The notes under the pieces are model-generated. The model was given only the letters and a program-made list of their open reading frames with translations. It was not told the origin of the DNA and made no database searches. Source: Sinorhizobium saheli (lineage in GTDB: Bacteria; Pseudomonadota; Alphaproteobacteria; Rhizobiales; Rhizobiaceae). Taken from it: DNA of 56,673 nt. Every line of letters starts with the position of its first letter. Position 1 is the first letter of the stretch. Positions 44,014 to 51,835 of the stretch are shown here, in pieces. The stretch lies in assembly GCF_001651875.1 (NCBI RefSeq), contig NZ_LNQB01000090.1, positions 1-56,673 on the forward strand. Reading direction: 5' to 3'. Position numbers and translations under genes: made by a program.

Positions 44014-44038
44014 GAGAGGGGTTTTGTTAACCCCTCTC
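44014..44038 (+). terminator. Attenuator/terminator between pilA and cpaB
   Basis: GAGAGGGGTT (44014-44023) and AACCCCTCTC (44029-44038) make a perfect 10-bp stem with a 5-nt loop, followed by CATTATTTTAAC. It lies 17 bp after the pilin stop and probably limits read-through into the assembly genes. Confidence 0.8.
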
Positions 44039-44092
44039 CATTATTTTAACATTTGTCGAAAAGTATTTTCGATTACGTATGGAGTATCGGCG

Positions 44093-45094
44093 ATGCGCTC
44101 CTCGACGATCGTCAGCCTCGCTATTGCTGCTTTACTTGCTTCTGTCGCGGTTTTTGCGACGAGGACCTATCTCACCGATCAGCAGGCGCGGCTTGCGGCC
44201 GCGAACGCACCGAAATCCGAGCAAAGGACGCTGGTGGTCGCCGCCAAGCCCATGCGCTTCGGCGACCGGGTGCGTCCGGAAAACCTGAAAACGATTCCGT
44301 GGCCCTCCGAGCAGCGACCCGACGGCTCCTTCCAGACGATCGAGACGGTCGTCGGCGACGATACCCAGCCGCGCTATGCGATGGAGGCGATCGATCCGGG
44401 CGAGCCGGTGCTCTCCTCCAAGATCACCGGCGCCGGCGAGCGGGCGACGCTGTCGGCGGCGCTCGACCAGGGCATGAAGGCTGTTTCCATCCGCGTCAAT
44501 GACGTGCTCGGCGTCGCGGGCTTCGTGCGCCCGTCGGATCGCGTCGACGTACTTCTGACCCGTGTCGTGCGCAATCAGGAGAAGAACAGCGAGCAGACCT
44601 ATGTCGATGTGCTGTTGCAGGGGGTGAAGGTTCTGGCCGTGGACCAGACCGCGGACGAGCGCAAGGACGAACCTTCGGTCGTCAAGACGGTCACCTTCGA
44701 AGTCACGACCGACGAGGCGCAGCGGCTGACCCTTGGATCGACGATCGGCACGCTGTCGCTGGCGCTTCGCAACATTGCCTCCTCCAATGTCGAACAGACA
44801 CGGCCGATTACGGTCGCCGATCTTGGTGGTGGCTTAATTGCGAGCGAACTGGCAAAAGATACCGGTGACGGGCGATTCGAGACGATCGAGAAGCTCGTGC
44901 GCAAGGTCGGGGACGAACTCGGAAACCGGATTGACGGCGTTGAAAGCCGGATGAAGCAGCCGGTTCGCGAAAAACAGGTACAGATTGTGGAGCGAAAGGC
45001 AGAACCACTCTTGCCTGTCGAGCCAAAGTGGGCGACCGTGGGCGTCTGGAACACGACCAAGCGCGAAGAGCATCGAGTCGGGTTGATCCAGTGA
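44093..45094 (+). CDS. cpaB: Flp pilus assembly protein CpaB/RcpC
   Basis: This 333-residue periplasmic protein has an N-terminal anchor (TIVSLAIAALLASVAVFATR) and an SAF/CpaB domain (VVAAKPMRFGDRVRPENLKT, LSSKITGAGERATLSAALDQ). A conserved block follows in AVSIRVNDVLGVAGFVRPSD with RVDVLLTR. It works with the secretin at the outer membrane. The last 100 residues are predicted coil with many charges. A GGAG site lies 9 bp before the start. Confidence 0.92.
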   Translation: MRSSTIVSLAIAALLASVAVFATRTYLTDQQARLAAANAPKSEQRTLVVAAKPMRFGDRVRPENLKTIPWPSEQRPDGSFQTIETVVGDDTQPRYAMEAIDPGEPVLSSKITGAGERATLSAALDQGMKAVSIRVNDVLGVAGFVRPSDRVDVLLTRVVRNQEKNSEQTYVDVLLQGVKVLAVDQTADERKDEPSVVKTVTFEVTTDEAQRLTLGSTIGTLSLALRNIASSNVEQTRPITVADLGGGLIASELAKDTGDGRFETIEKLVRKVGDELGNRIDGVESRMKQPVREKQVQIVERKAEPLLPVEPKWATVGVWNTTKREEHRVGLIQ

Positions 45095-45156
45095 GGTAAG
45101 GGTGCGGCTTTGCCGCGGGCGCTGGGGCTGAACGAGGAGCGGAGGCTGAAGCGGTA

Positions 45157-46647
45157 ATGTTGAGGGGAATGAACAAGGGGGTGGCGCGGGCCGGAACCTT
45201 AGCAGCGGCAGTCGCGGCACTGATTGCCTTCGGCAGTTGGGCCCCCGGTCTGGTCGGCCCTGCCGGCGCCCAGGAAAAATTCGTGAGCCTCACCGGCTCC
45301 GTCCAGCAGGTGACGCTGGCGCCGAACGACACGCTGACGATCCGGACCGGCAAGCCTTTCGGCGACCTGGTGATCGGCAGCGCCGAGCTCATCGACGTCG
45401 TGCCCCTTTCCGATAAGTCGCTCTTCATTCGCGGCAAGCAGACGGGCTCGACCAATATTTCGGTCTATGACGACAACAAGGCGCTGATCGGCGTCATCGA
45501 TGTCCGCGTCGCCAGCGACTTCAGCGAGGTGGCGTCCGCCATTCGCTCCGCAGCGCCCTCGGCGCGGGTGCGCGTCTTCAACTCCAACGATCGCATCCGG
45601 CTGACCGGTGTGGTGCGCGATGCGGTCGAGCTGCAGCGCGTGGTGGAGATTGCCCAGTCCTATTCCGAAGAGCCGGTGTTGAACCAGCTGCGCGTCAGCG
45701 ATTCGCAGCAGGTGATGCTCGAGGTGCGGGTGATCGAGGCCTCGCGCCAGACCGGCCGCGACCTCGGCATCGGCTGGTCCGGCTCCGGCAAGAACGGCAT
45801 CGGCAAGGCAACGACCAGCCAGGGCATCACCGTAGACGACGACGGCAACCTCGCCCGCACACTGGAAGATGCCGCGGGGGCGGCGACGGGGATGCAGCCC
45901 TTCGGGCAGCTGATCGCCAAGGTGCTGACGATTGCCGGCGGACGGATCGACGTCGTCATCAATGCGCTGGAGCAGAAGGGCCTGGTGCGCCGGCTGGCGC
46001 AGCCGAACCTCATTGCCATGAGCGGCGAGACCGCAAGCTTCCATGCCGGCGGCGAAGTGCCGATCCAGTCCACGGTCGCAAACGGAGCCACGGTCGCGAC
46101 CCAGACTGACTACCGACCCTTCGGCGTCAGGCTGACCTTCACGCCGGTTGTGCTCGATGACGGGCTCATCAGCCTGAAGATTGAGCCGGAAGTTTCGGAG
46201 ATCGATACGTCGATCAACGTCAACGGCAATCCCGGCTTCATATCTCGTGCGGCGAAGACCACGGTGGCGCTGCGCGACGGCCAGAGCTTCGCCATGGCCG
46301 GCCTCTTGCAATCGGTCAATTCCAAGGACGTCCAGCAATTGCCGGGGCTTGGGCAGCTCCCGGTCATCGGCGCCCTGTTCCGCTCGACGAGCTTCCTGAA
46401 GCGAGAGTCCGACCTCGTCATCATCGTGACGCCGCATATCGTGCGCCCGTCGGCCCCCGGCGAGGATCTCTACAGCCCGCTCGAGCAGACGCGTTCCTCC
46501 AATGACGTGGAGCTGTTCGCGCTCGGCATCCTGGAGGTGGACAAGGACATGCTCCGGCGCTTCCGCAATGGCGAAGGCGTGAAAGGGCCCTATGGCCATC
46601 GTCTCGATCTCGACGTGGGAGGTGTGCATGTCGTTTCCAAGAAATAA
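45157..46647 (+). CDS. cpaC: Tad pilus secretin CpaC/RcpA
   Basis: This 496-residue protein forms the outer-membrane channel. The signal peptide (VARAGTLAAAVAALIAFGSW, ending PAGAQ) is followed by the N-terminal pilus-and-flagella domain (VVPLSDKSLFIRGKQTGSTN), a BON-like segment and the secretin core. The core has VMLEVRVIEASRQTGRDLGI, GLVRRLAQPNLIAMSGETAS, AGGEVPIQ and LPVIGALFRSTSFLKRESDL with VIIVTPHIV. The next gene starts within its last 20 bp. Length is usual for the family. Confidence 0.93.
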   Translation: MLRGMNKGVARAGTLAAAVAALIAFGSWAPGLVGPAGAQEKFVSLTGSVQQVTLAPNDTLTIRTGKPFGDLVIGSAELIDVVPLSDKSLFIRGKQTGSTNISVYDDNKALIGVIDVRVASDFSEVASAIRSAAPSARVRVFNSNDRIRLTGVVRDAVELQRVVEIAQSYSEEPVLNQLRVSDSQQVMLEVRVIEASRQTGRDLGIGWSGSGKNGIGKATTSQGITVDDDGNLARTLEDAAGAATGMQPFGQLIAKVLTIAGGRIDVVINALEQKGLVRRLAQPNLIAMSGETASFHAGGEVPIQSTVANGATVATQTDYRPFGVRLTFTPVVLDDGLISLKIEPEVSEIDTSINVNGNPGFISRAAKTTVALRDGQSFAMAGLLQSVNSKDVQQLPGLGQLPVIGALFRSTSFLKRESDLVIIVTPHIVRPSAPGEDLYSPLEQTRSSNDVELFALGILEVDKDMLRRFRNGEGVKGPYGHRLDLDVGGVHVVSKK

Positions 46648-46933
46648 GCGCGCCTTCCTGGTTCTGGCGGCTGCGGGCCTTCTCTCGGGCTGTGCCGATT
46701 ATCTGAACCATCGCGACTCGATCACCTTCGGGCTCGGCAATGCGGTGGAGGCCAACAAGGGCATCCATATCCAGGAGCCTTTCCCGCGGGTGGCGCAGAA
46801 CACGCATATCCTGAGTGACGGCAAGGTGGTCAACCGTGCGATCAGCACCTATCAGAGGGGGGGGCAGACGAGCGCACCGCCGCCGTCGGCGATCCTGCTG
46901 CCGACCGCCACGCCGCCAGCCAACGGACAGTGA
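46628..46933 (+). CDS. Small pilus-locus lipoprotein of unknown family
   Basis: This 101-residue protein has a lipoprotein signal (NKRAFLVLAAAGLLSGC, lipobox LLSGC) and a short mature part (DYLNHRDSITFGLGNAVEAN, then IQEPFPRVAQNTHILSDGKV) with a Pro-rich tail. It occupies the position of cpaD but is only about half its length and shows no CpaD motif that I can see. It may stabilise the secretin as a pilotin-like partner (inference from position). Its start overlaps cpaC by 20 bp, so translation is coupled. Confidence 0.75.
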   Translation: MSFPRNKRAFLVLAAAGLLSGCADYLNHRDSITFGLGNAVEANKGIHIQEPFPRVAQNTHILSDGKVVNRAISTYQRGGQTSAPPPSAILLPTATPPANGQ

Positions 46934-46991
46934 TTACGGTATTTGCATAAGGGCGATTGAGCCGGAAAGCATTTTGAATACAGGTATTGAG

Positions 46992-47037
46992 ATGATCCCG
47001 GATTGATTTGCCCGGGATCATGACGTGATCTTTTTTT
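46992..47037 (+). terminator. Terminator after the lipoprotein gene
   Basis: ATGATCCCGG (46992-47001) pairs perfectly with CCGGGATCAT (47012-47021) around a 10-nt loop, and a run of seven T follows at 47031-47037. The 9-nt offset to the T-run weakens it, but a break in the pilus transcript is plausible. The 197-bp spacer up to tadG holds no gene. Confidence 0.6.
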
Positions 47038-47130
47038 ATGATTTTGCGGGATGGGCGGGAAACCGCGTGCATTGTTTTCATCCCGCTCATTTCACGGCGG
47101 ACGGACCGCCGTGATCCGAGGGGCAGGCCA

Positions 47131-48729
47131 ATGTTGCTTAAGGCGATCAAGGGCTTCTGGGACGACAAACGTGGCTACGTCATTGCATTGACGCTGATTT
47201 CCATGCCGCTCCTGCTCGGTTTCTCGCTGCTCGTCATCGATGTCGGGCGCACCGGCAATCTCCACACCGACCTGCAGAACGCCGCCGACGCCATGGCGCT
47301 CGCCGGCGCGCGCGAGCTCGACGGCCGCGACGACGCGATCGACCGGGCCGATGCGGCGATCGAGGCGCTTGCCAACAGCGCGGCCTTCGGCGGCGGCGGA
47401 ACGGGGATGTCGCTCGGCTCGTATATTACCGTGACCTACGACGCCGGCAACGATGCTGGAAGTACGGTGACGGTCACCTATCTCAAGGAAATCCCGGCCA
47501 GCGATGACGACCCGATCGACGCGTCGATGGTGACGACCGATCCCAATGAGGCATCCTACGCCCGGGTGGTTGCGAAACCGCAGGCGATGACGACGATCTT
47601 TCCGGTGCCGGTCGGCTTCAACCGCGACACGATCAACGTCGCTGCCGAGGCGGTGGCGGTCTATCGCGCAAGCGCCTGCGATGTGACGCCGATTTATATC
47701 TGCAATCCGTTCGAAAATCCCGGCGGCGGAGATGCGGAGGCGGCGGCCGACTTGCTTCACACCAATTTCGCCAGTGGAAATCTTTACGGGCGGCAGATCG
47801 AGTTCCACAACGACAACGATACTGGCAGCACACCAGGCCCCGGCAATTTCGGGTTCCTCGCGGTCGGCGACAACGGCGCCAGCGCTCTCGCCGAAGCGCT
47901 CGCCATCGGCAAGCCCGGCATGTGCTACAAACAAAACGATCTCACGACCGAACCGGGCGTGATGAAAGGTCCGGTCGAAAGCGGCGTCAACACCCGTTTC
48001 GGCCTCTATGGCGGCTCCTTCAGCAACAACGACAAGAATCCTCTCTATCGACCGGCGCCGAACGTCCGAATGGCGCAGAATCAGTCCGGCAACGTATGCA
48101 AGTCCTATTCCCAGGCAACCAATGCCTATGACGCGGTGCCGCTCGGTCATGGCGCGACGATGCAGGATATCCCGGGAGGCGGCGGCCGGATCGCCACGGG
48201 CAACAACTGGAACCTGGACCTGTACTGGGACATCTCGCACTCCGGCAACAAGCCGAGCCCGTTGAAATCCAATCCGAGCTACACCCCTCCCGCGGCGCCG
48301 ACGGGCAGCATAACGGCTCACTCCTCAAGCTATCCGGGTGGTTCGACTCCCGCTGGGGTGCAGCCCTCCGCTTACGATGTCTACAACTACGAAATCGGCA
48401 ATCCCTCACTCTTGGGCGACAAGGCACCGAACGGTGAGACGGGCATCCCGCAGTGCCACAAGAATTACAATCTCGCAGACTACCCCGACAGCACCTATGG
48501 CAACCGCCGCGAGATATTCGCCGCAATCATCAATTGCGCCGATCAGAACCTGAAGGGGCGGAAAGAAGATGTGAAGGCGGTTGCCTTTGCCCGGATGTTC
48601 CTCGTTCAGCCGGTGCTGACCGCGGGCAATAGCAGCCGGATGGTTCTCGAGACAGTGGACATCACCGGCCAAGGCGGCCGCGGCACGCTCGACGAGTTCC
48701 TGCGCGAGGAAGCGGAGTTGGTCCGATGA
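47131..48729 (+). CDS. tadG: TadG-like pilus assembly protein with TadE-type N-terminus
   Basis: This 532-residue protein starts with a short cytoplasmic head (KAIKGFWDDKRGYVIALTLI) that runs into a single membrane helix (SMPLLLGFSLLVIDVGRTGN). The TadG-like heptad HTDLQNAADAMALAGARELD follows, and then a large external domain rich in Gly, Asn, Ser and Tyr with several cysteines (CDVTPIYICNPFENPGG). It is probably exported as a minor pilin-like or anchor protein. Start 47131 has GAGGGG upstream; a longer frame from 47038 lacks a credible start. The next gene overlaps as ATGA. Confidence 0.85.
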   Translation: MLLKAIKGFWDDKRGYVIALTLISMPLLLGFSLLVIDVGRTGNLHTDLQNAADAMALAGARELDGRDDAIDRADAAIEALANSAAFGGGGTGMSLGSYITVTYDAGNDAGSTVTVTYLKEIPASDDDPIDASMVTTDPNEASYARVVAKPQAMTTIFPVPVGFNRDTINVAAEAVAVYRASACDVTPIYICNPFENPGGGDAEAAADLLHTNFASGNLYGRQIEFHNDNDTGSTPGPGNFGFLAVGDNGASALAEALAIGKPGMCYKQNDLTTEPGVMKGPVESGVNTRFGLYGGSFSNNDKNPLYRPAPNVRMAQNQSGNVCKSYSQATNAYDAVPLGHGATMQDIPGGGGRIATGNNWNLDLYWDISHSGNKPSPLKSNPSYTPPAAPTGSITAHSSSYPGGSTPAGVQPSAYDVYNYEIGNPSLLGDKAPNGETGIPQCHKNYNLADYPDSTYGNRREIFAAIINCADQNLKGRKEDVKAVAFARMFLVQPVLTAGNSSRMVLETVDITGQGGRGTLDEFLREEAELVR

Positions 48730-49208
48730 TCGCGCTCAGGAGCTTCCTACGTCGCAGTGTCGCTTTCGCCTTCTGGTCAAAGGACGACGGCGCGGTGATA
48801 GCCGAAGCGCTGATCGCGGTGCCTTTCGTCACGCTGTTTGCGGTAGGCATCCTCGAATTTGGCAATATCCTCTGGGAGCGCATGCAGATCGACGCGGGTC
48901 TTCGGGATGCCGGACGTTATCTGTCGCGCTGCCGGCCGACCTCGCCGACCTACACCTCGACCTGCTCGGAATCGACCGCGAAGACGATCGCCTTTTATGG
49001 CACGCAGAGCCCGGCTGCCGGCGCTACGCTGCGCGTACCGGGCTGGGGACCGACGCTTGCCGACATAACCGTCAATCCGGTCGGTGCCGATGGTACGTTC
49101 ACCATCGAAACGGCGCACCTCTACGAAACCTCTCCGCTGTTCGGCTGGCTCGGCATCGATGCGATCACCATCAGCGCCTCGCACGAAGAGAGGTACATGG
49201 GATGGTAG
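48726..49208 (+). CDS. tadE: TadE-like pseudopilin
   Basis: This 160-residue protein has a basic head (LRSFLRRSVAFAFWSKDDGA) and the processing-site region VIAEALIAVPFVTLFAVGIL with a conserved Glu, typical of TadE minor pilins cleaved by CpaA. The external part has three Cys (LSRCRPTSPTYTSTC, and one inside the helix-distal region may be absent). It ends 7 bp inside the next gene, forming a coupled tadG-tadE-tadE cluster. Confidence 0.87.
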   Translation: MIALRSFLRRSVAFAFWSKDDGAVIAEALIAVPFVTLFAVGILEFGNILWERMQIDAGLRDAGRYLSRCRPTSPTYTSTCSESTAKTIAFYGTQSPAAGATLRVPGWGPTLADITVNPVGADGTFTIETAHLYETSPLFGWLGIDAITISASHEERYMGW

Positions 49209-49810
49209 GCGGTCGGCTGTTTGCACCTTTCCGTGAGGACGAAAGCGGCATCGCGCTTTCCGAGGCGCTGATCACGTTTCCCATCGTGCTCCTCGTGTTC
49301 GCGGCCTTCGTCGAGTTCGGCTACGCCATGTCGCAATGGAACCAGACGGTGAAGGCGCTGCAGTACGGCGCCAGGCTCGCGGCAGTTTCCGACCCGCTGG
49401 TGGATGCCGACGATTTCGACGGTGCCTTTCCGGTCAGCGCTACCAATCCGCTGAACAACGGGACGGCTACGCCAAACGATGCCACGCTCTCCATGAGCTG
49501 CGGCTACGGCTACGCCCCATGCGATGCCGCTGCATTGAGCCGCATCGTATATGGAAACAACGGCCGCCCCGGCATGAATGACGTCAATTGGCGCATCCAG
49601 CCGGAGAACCTCGTGGTGACCTACCAGCGCTCGGGGCTCGGCTATTGGGGCCGGCCGGACGGGCCGGTGCTGACGATGCGGCTCGAGGTGCGCAACATCA
49701 CCTTCGACCTGCCCATCCTTGGCGCCCTGCTCGGGCTCGACGACATCACCATACCCGCCCATCCGGTGACGATCACGACGGAAGACCTTAAGACATGTTC
49801 AACCTGCTAA
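49202..49810 (+). CDS. tadF: TadE/TadF-like pseudopilin
   Basis: This 202-residue protein repeats the TadE plan: head FAPFREDESG, then IALSEALITFPIVLLVFAAF with Glu in the hydrophobic start, and VEFGYAMSQWNQTVKALQYG. The external domain contains paired cysteines (MSCGYGYAPCDAA) and a CSTC end, which could form disulfides. It is likely a second minor pilin; the tadF name follows position and is not certain. Confidence 0.85.
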   Translation: MVGGRLFAPFREDESGIALSEALITFPIVLLVFAAFVEFGYAMSQWNQTVKALQYGARLAAVSDPLVDADDFDGAFPVSATNPLNNGTATPNDATLSMSCGYGYAPCDAAALSRIVYGNNGRPGMNDVNWRIQPENLVVTYQRSGLGYWGRPDGPVLTMRLEVRNITFDLPILGALLGLDDITIPAHPVTITTEDLKTCSTC

Positions 49811-49837
49811 ACCCTTGATATTGCGTGGGGAAGCGAA

Positions 49838-50980
49838 ATGACAGCGCATATGAACTTCGTGGCATCGACAAAGATCCTGGTTCTCTCCGACGACGCGGCG
49901 GCGGCGAGCTTCATGCTCGATACCTTCGGGTCGCTCTCGTGCTACGACGTGCGCCACATGGCGCTGAAGGCGCTTGGCGAGAAGGGACGGCTCGACCCGG
50001 CCGAGTTCGGGCTGATCGTGCTCGATGTCGACAATGGCGAGCTGCTCAGCCGGCCGGAGCTCTTTTCCTTCCGCACCGATCACCGCAACATCCCGCTGAT
50101 CGTGGTTTCGGAAGAACTGCCGGACGACCGGCTGCGGCTGCTCTTTCGCCTGAACGGCAACGACTGGCTGAAGAAGCCGCTCGATCGCCGGGCGCTGATC
50201 GACATGATCTCGACGCATGCGCCGACCGCAGGCGCAAGCGACAGCCGCGTGCACGCGGTCGTCTCGGCCGTCGGCGGCGCGGGTGCCAGCGTCATCGCCT
50301 CGTCGCTTGCGCATCTGCTCGCGCAGCCGACCAAGAATTCCGCGCCGCGGGTCGATCTCTTCGACCTAGACTTCTCCTCCGGGACGCTCGGCTATTACCT
50401 CAACCTCGTCAACGACTACGACCTGATGCCGGTCGTCGCCAATCCGTCGCGCGTCGACCTCGAATTCATCGACCTCGTGCGCAAGCGCCATGCGGGCGGC
50501 TTCTCCCTCCTGTCGTTCCGGCAGCCTTCGGTGCTCCTGTCGCCAAGGGGTGCCGAACTGGTGCTGCGCATGCTGGATGTCGCAGCCTTTGAAAGCGATC
50601 AGACGATCATCGACATGCCCCACTACCATACGCCGTGGAAGGACGACGTGTTGACGTCTGTCAACAGCGTCACCATCGTCACCGAGATGACGATACCGGC
50701 GCTGCACCAGGCGAGGGACCTGTTCCTCAACCTGGTGCGGCTGCGTGGCAGTCCGGAGTCGATCTTCATCGTCATCAACAAATATCGCCGCAAGCTCTTC
50801 AGCCTCGGGGTGAAGCGGCAGCAGGCGGACAGCATCTTCAAGGAAGCCAAGGCGCATATCGTCGGCTACGACTGGGACACGCTGAGCGAGGCCGTCAACC
50901 GCGGCGTGTTGCCGTTCGAGGTCAATGCGCGCTCCCCCTTCTGCAAGGCGGTCGGAAAAATCGGAGCGCTCGTTCGATGA
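49838..50980 (+). CDS. cpaE: Pilus localisation ATPase CpaE/TadZ, degenerate P-loop
   Basis: This 380-residue protein has an N-terminal receiver-like domain (KILVLSDDAAAASFMLD, LIVLDVDNGELL) and a C-terminal MinD/ParA-like domain. The expected KGGxGKT loop reads SAVGGAGASVIASSL, so both lysines are missing. Later parts are normal: VDLFDLDFSSGTLGYYLNL, TIIDMPHYHTPW and IVINKYRRKLFSLG. CpaE/TadZ directs the pilus machine to its cell position, and atypical loops are known in the group. It overlaps the transpeptidase gene as ATGA. Confidence 0.9.
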   Translation: MTAHMNFVASTKILVLSDDAAAASFMLDTFGSLSCYDVRHMALKALGEKGRLDPAEFGLIVLDVDNGELLSRPELFSFRTDHRNIPLIVVSEELPDDRLRLLFRLNGNDWLKKPLDRRALIDMISTHAPTAGASDSRVHAVVSAVGGAGASVIASSLAHLLAQPTKNSAPRVDLFDLDFSSGTLGYYLNLVNDYDLMPVVANPSRVDLEFIDLVRKRHAGGFSLLSFRQPSVLLSPRGAELVLRMLDVAAFESDQTIIDMPHYHTPWKDDVLTSVNSVTIVTEMTIPALHQARDLFLNLVRLRGSPESIFIVINKYRRKLFSLGVKRQQADSIFKEAKAHIVGYDWDTLSEAVNRGVLPFEVNARSPFCKAVGKIGALVR

Positions 50981-51588
50981 AGACACGGGAACCGGAGAGC
51001 GGCGGCCGGCAGGCCGGGCGCGGGAAGGGCGGAGCCCGGCGGGTCCGGGCCGGGGTGTTTTCCCTGATGCTCGCGCTCGTCTTCGGCGCTTGCGCGGACC
51101 AGGCGGCGGCAAGCGAACAGGTGCCGCGCAGCCTCGGCCCGACCACGGCGACGATCGTGCCCTCGGAGCAGAGCTATCCGCCGGGAACGGTCGTCATCCT
51201 GAGCTCCAGGCGGACGCTCGATCTCGTCCTGCCCGGCAACCGCGCCCTGCGCTACCGGATCGGCGTCGGCCGCGACGGTTTTCGCTGGAGCGGCGTGGTG
51301 AAGGTCGGCCGCAAGGCGGAATGGCCCGATTGGCGGCCGCCCGCCGAGATGAAGGCGCGGGCGCCCGAGCTTCCGGAGCTCGTGCCGGCCGGTCCCTTCA
51401 ATCCGATGGGCGCGCGCGGGATCTACCTGTACCGGGGCGGCGCCGACACGCTCTATCGCATCCACGGTACCAACGAACAGTCGACGGTCGGCGAATTCGC
51501 CTCCTCCGGCTGTTTCCGGATGAGCAATGCCGATGTCATCGATCTCTACAACCGCGTGAAGATCGGAGCCACCGTCGTCGTGAAGTAA
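50977..51588 (+). CDS. L,D-transpeptidase (YkuD family)
   Basis: This 203-residue protein has a signal peptide (RRVRAGVFSLMLALVFGACA, with a lipobox-like FGAC) and a YkuD domain. Its catalytic motif is RIHGTNEQSTVGEFASSGCF with the nucleophile Cys and the HGT histidine, then RMSNADVIDLYNRV. It cross-links or remodels peptidoglycan, or attaches proteins to it. Being translated in overlap with cpaE inside the Tad operon suggests it prepares the wall for the pilus machine; that role is inference. The frame extends far upstream but only as a shadow of cpaE. Confidence 0.88.
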   Translation: MKTREPESGGRQAGRGKGGARRVRAGVFSLMLALVFGACADQAAASEQVPRSLGPTTATIVPSEQSYPPGTVVILSSRRTLDLVLPGNRALRYRIGVGRDGFRWSGVVKVGRKAEWPDWRPPAEMKARAPELPELVPAGPFNPMGARGIYLYRGGADTLYRIHGTNEQSTVGEFASSGCFRMSNADVIDLYNRVKIGATVVVK

Positions 51589-51625
51589 ATGTTGCAGTTG
51601 GGGTTGAGGCCGAGTGCCTATGTCC

Positions 51626-51794
51626 ACCCCCTCTGGCCTGCCGGCCATCTCCCCCACAAGGGGGGAGAACAGATGCGGCGCCGTCTGCGCCTCGACCGGA
51701 GCGTTCCGGTTGCGGAAGCGGCCCGTCAGGGCGAGCAGCGAGCCGCTTGTTTCTCCCCCCTTGTGGGGGAGATGGCCGGCAGGCCAGAGGGGGT
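51626..51794. repeat. 44-bp perfect inverted repeats within the pilus operon
   Basis: Arm 51626-51669 and its exact reverse complement at 51751-51794 flank an 81-bp centre. Each arm itself contains two short palindromes (GGCCTGCCGGCC and CTCCCCCACAAGGGGGGAG). The arm sequence is of a kind I recall as abundant in Rhizobiales intergenic spaces. It lies between the transpeptidase gene and cpaF and would fold into a very stable RNA. Confidence 0.85.
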
Positions 51795-51835
51795 AGAGAC
51801 CCGTCGCAAGGAAGTAATTGTAAGGAGTAAGGCTG

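Noticed and set aside
48726..49208. Disulfide network in the TadE-like protein
   Set aside because: Only two cysteines (in LSRCRPTSPTYTSTC) are clearly visible, too little to claim more than one possible bond.
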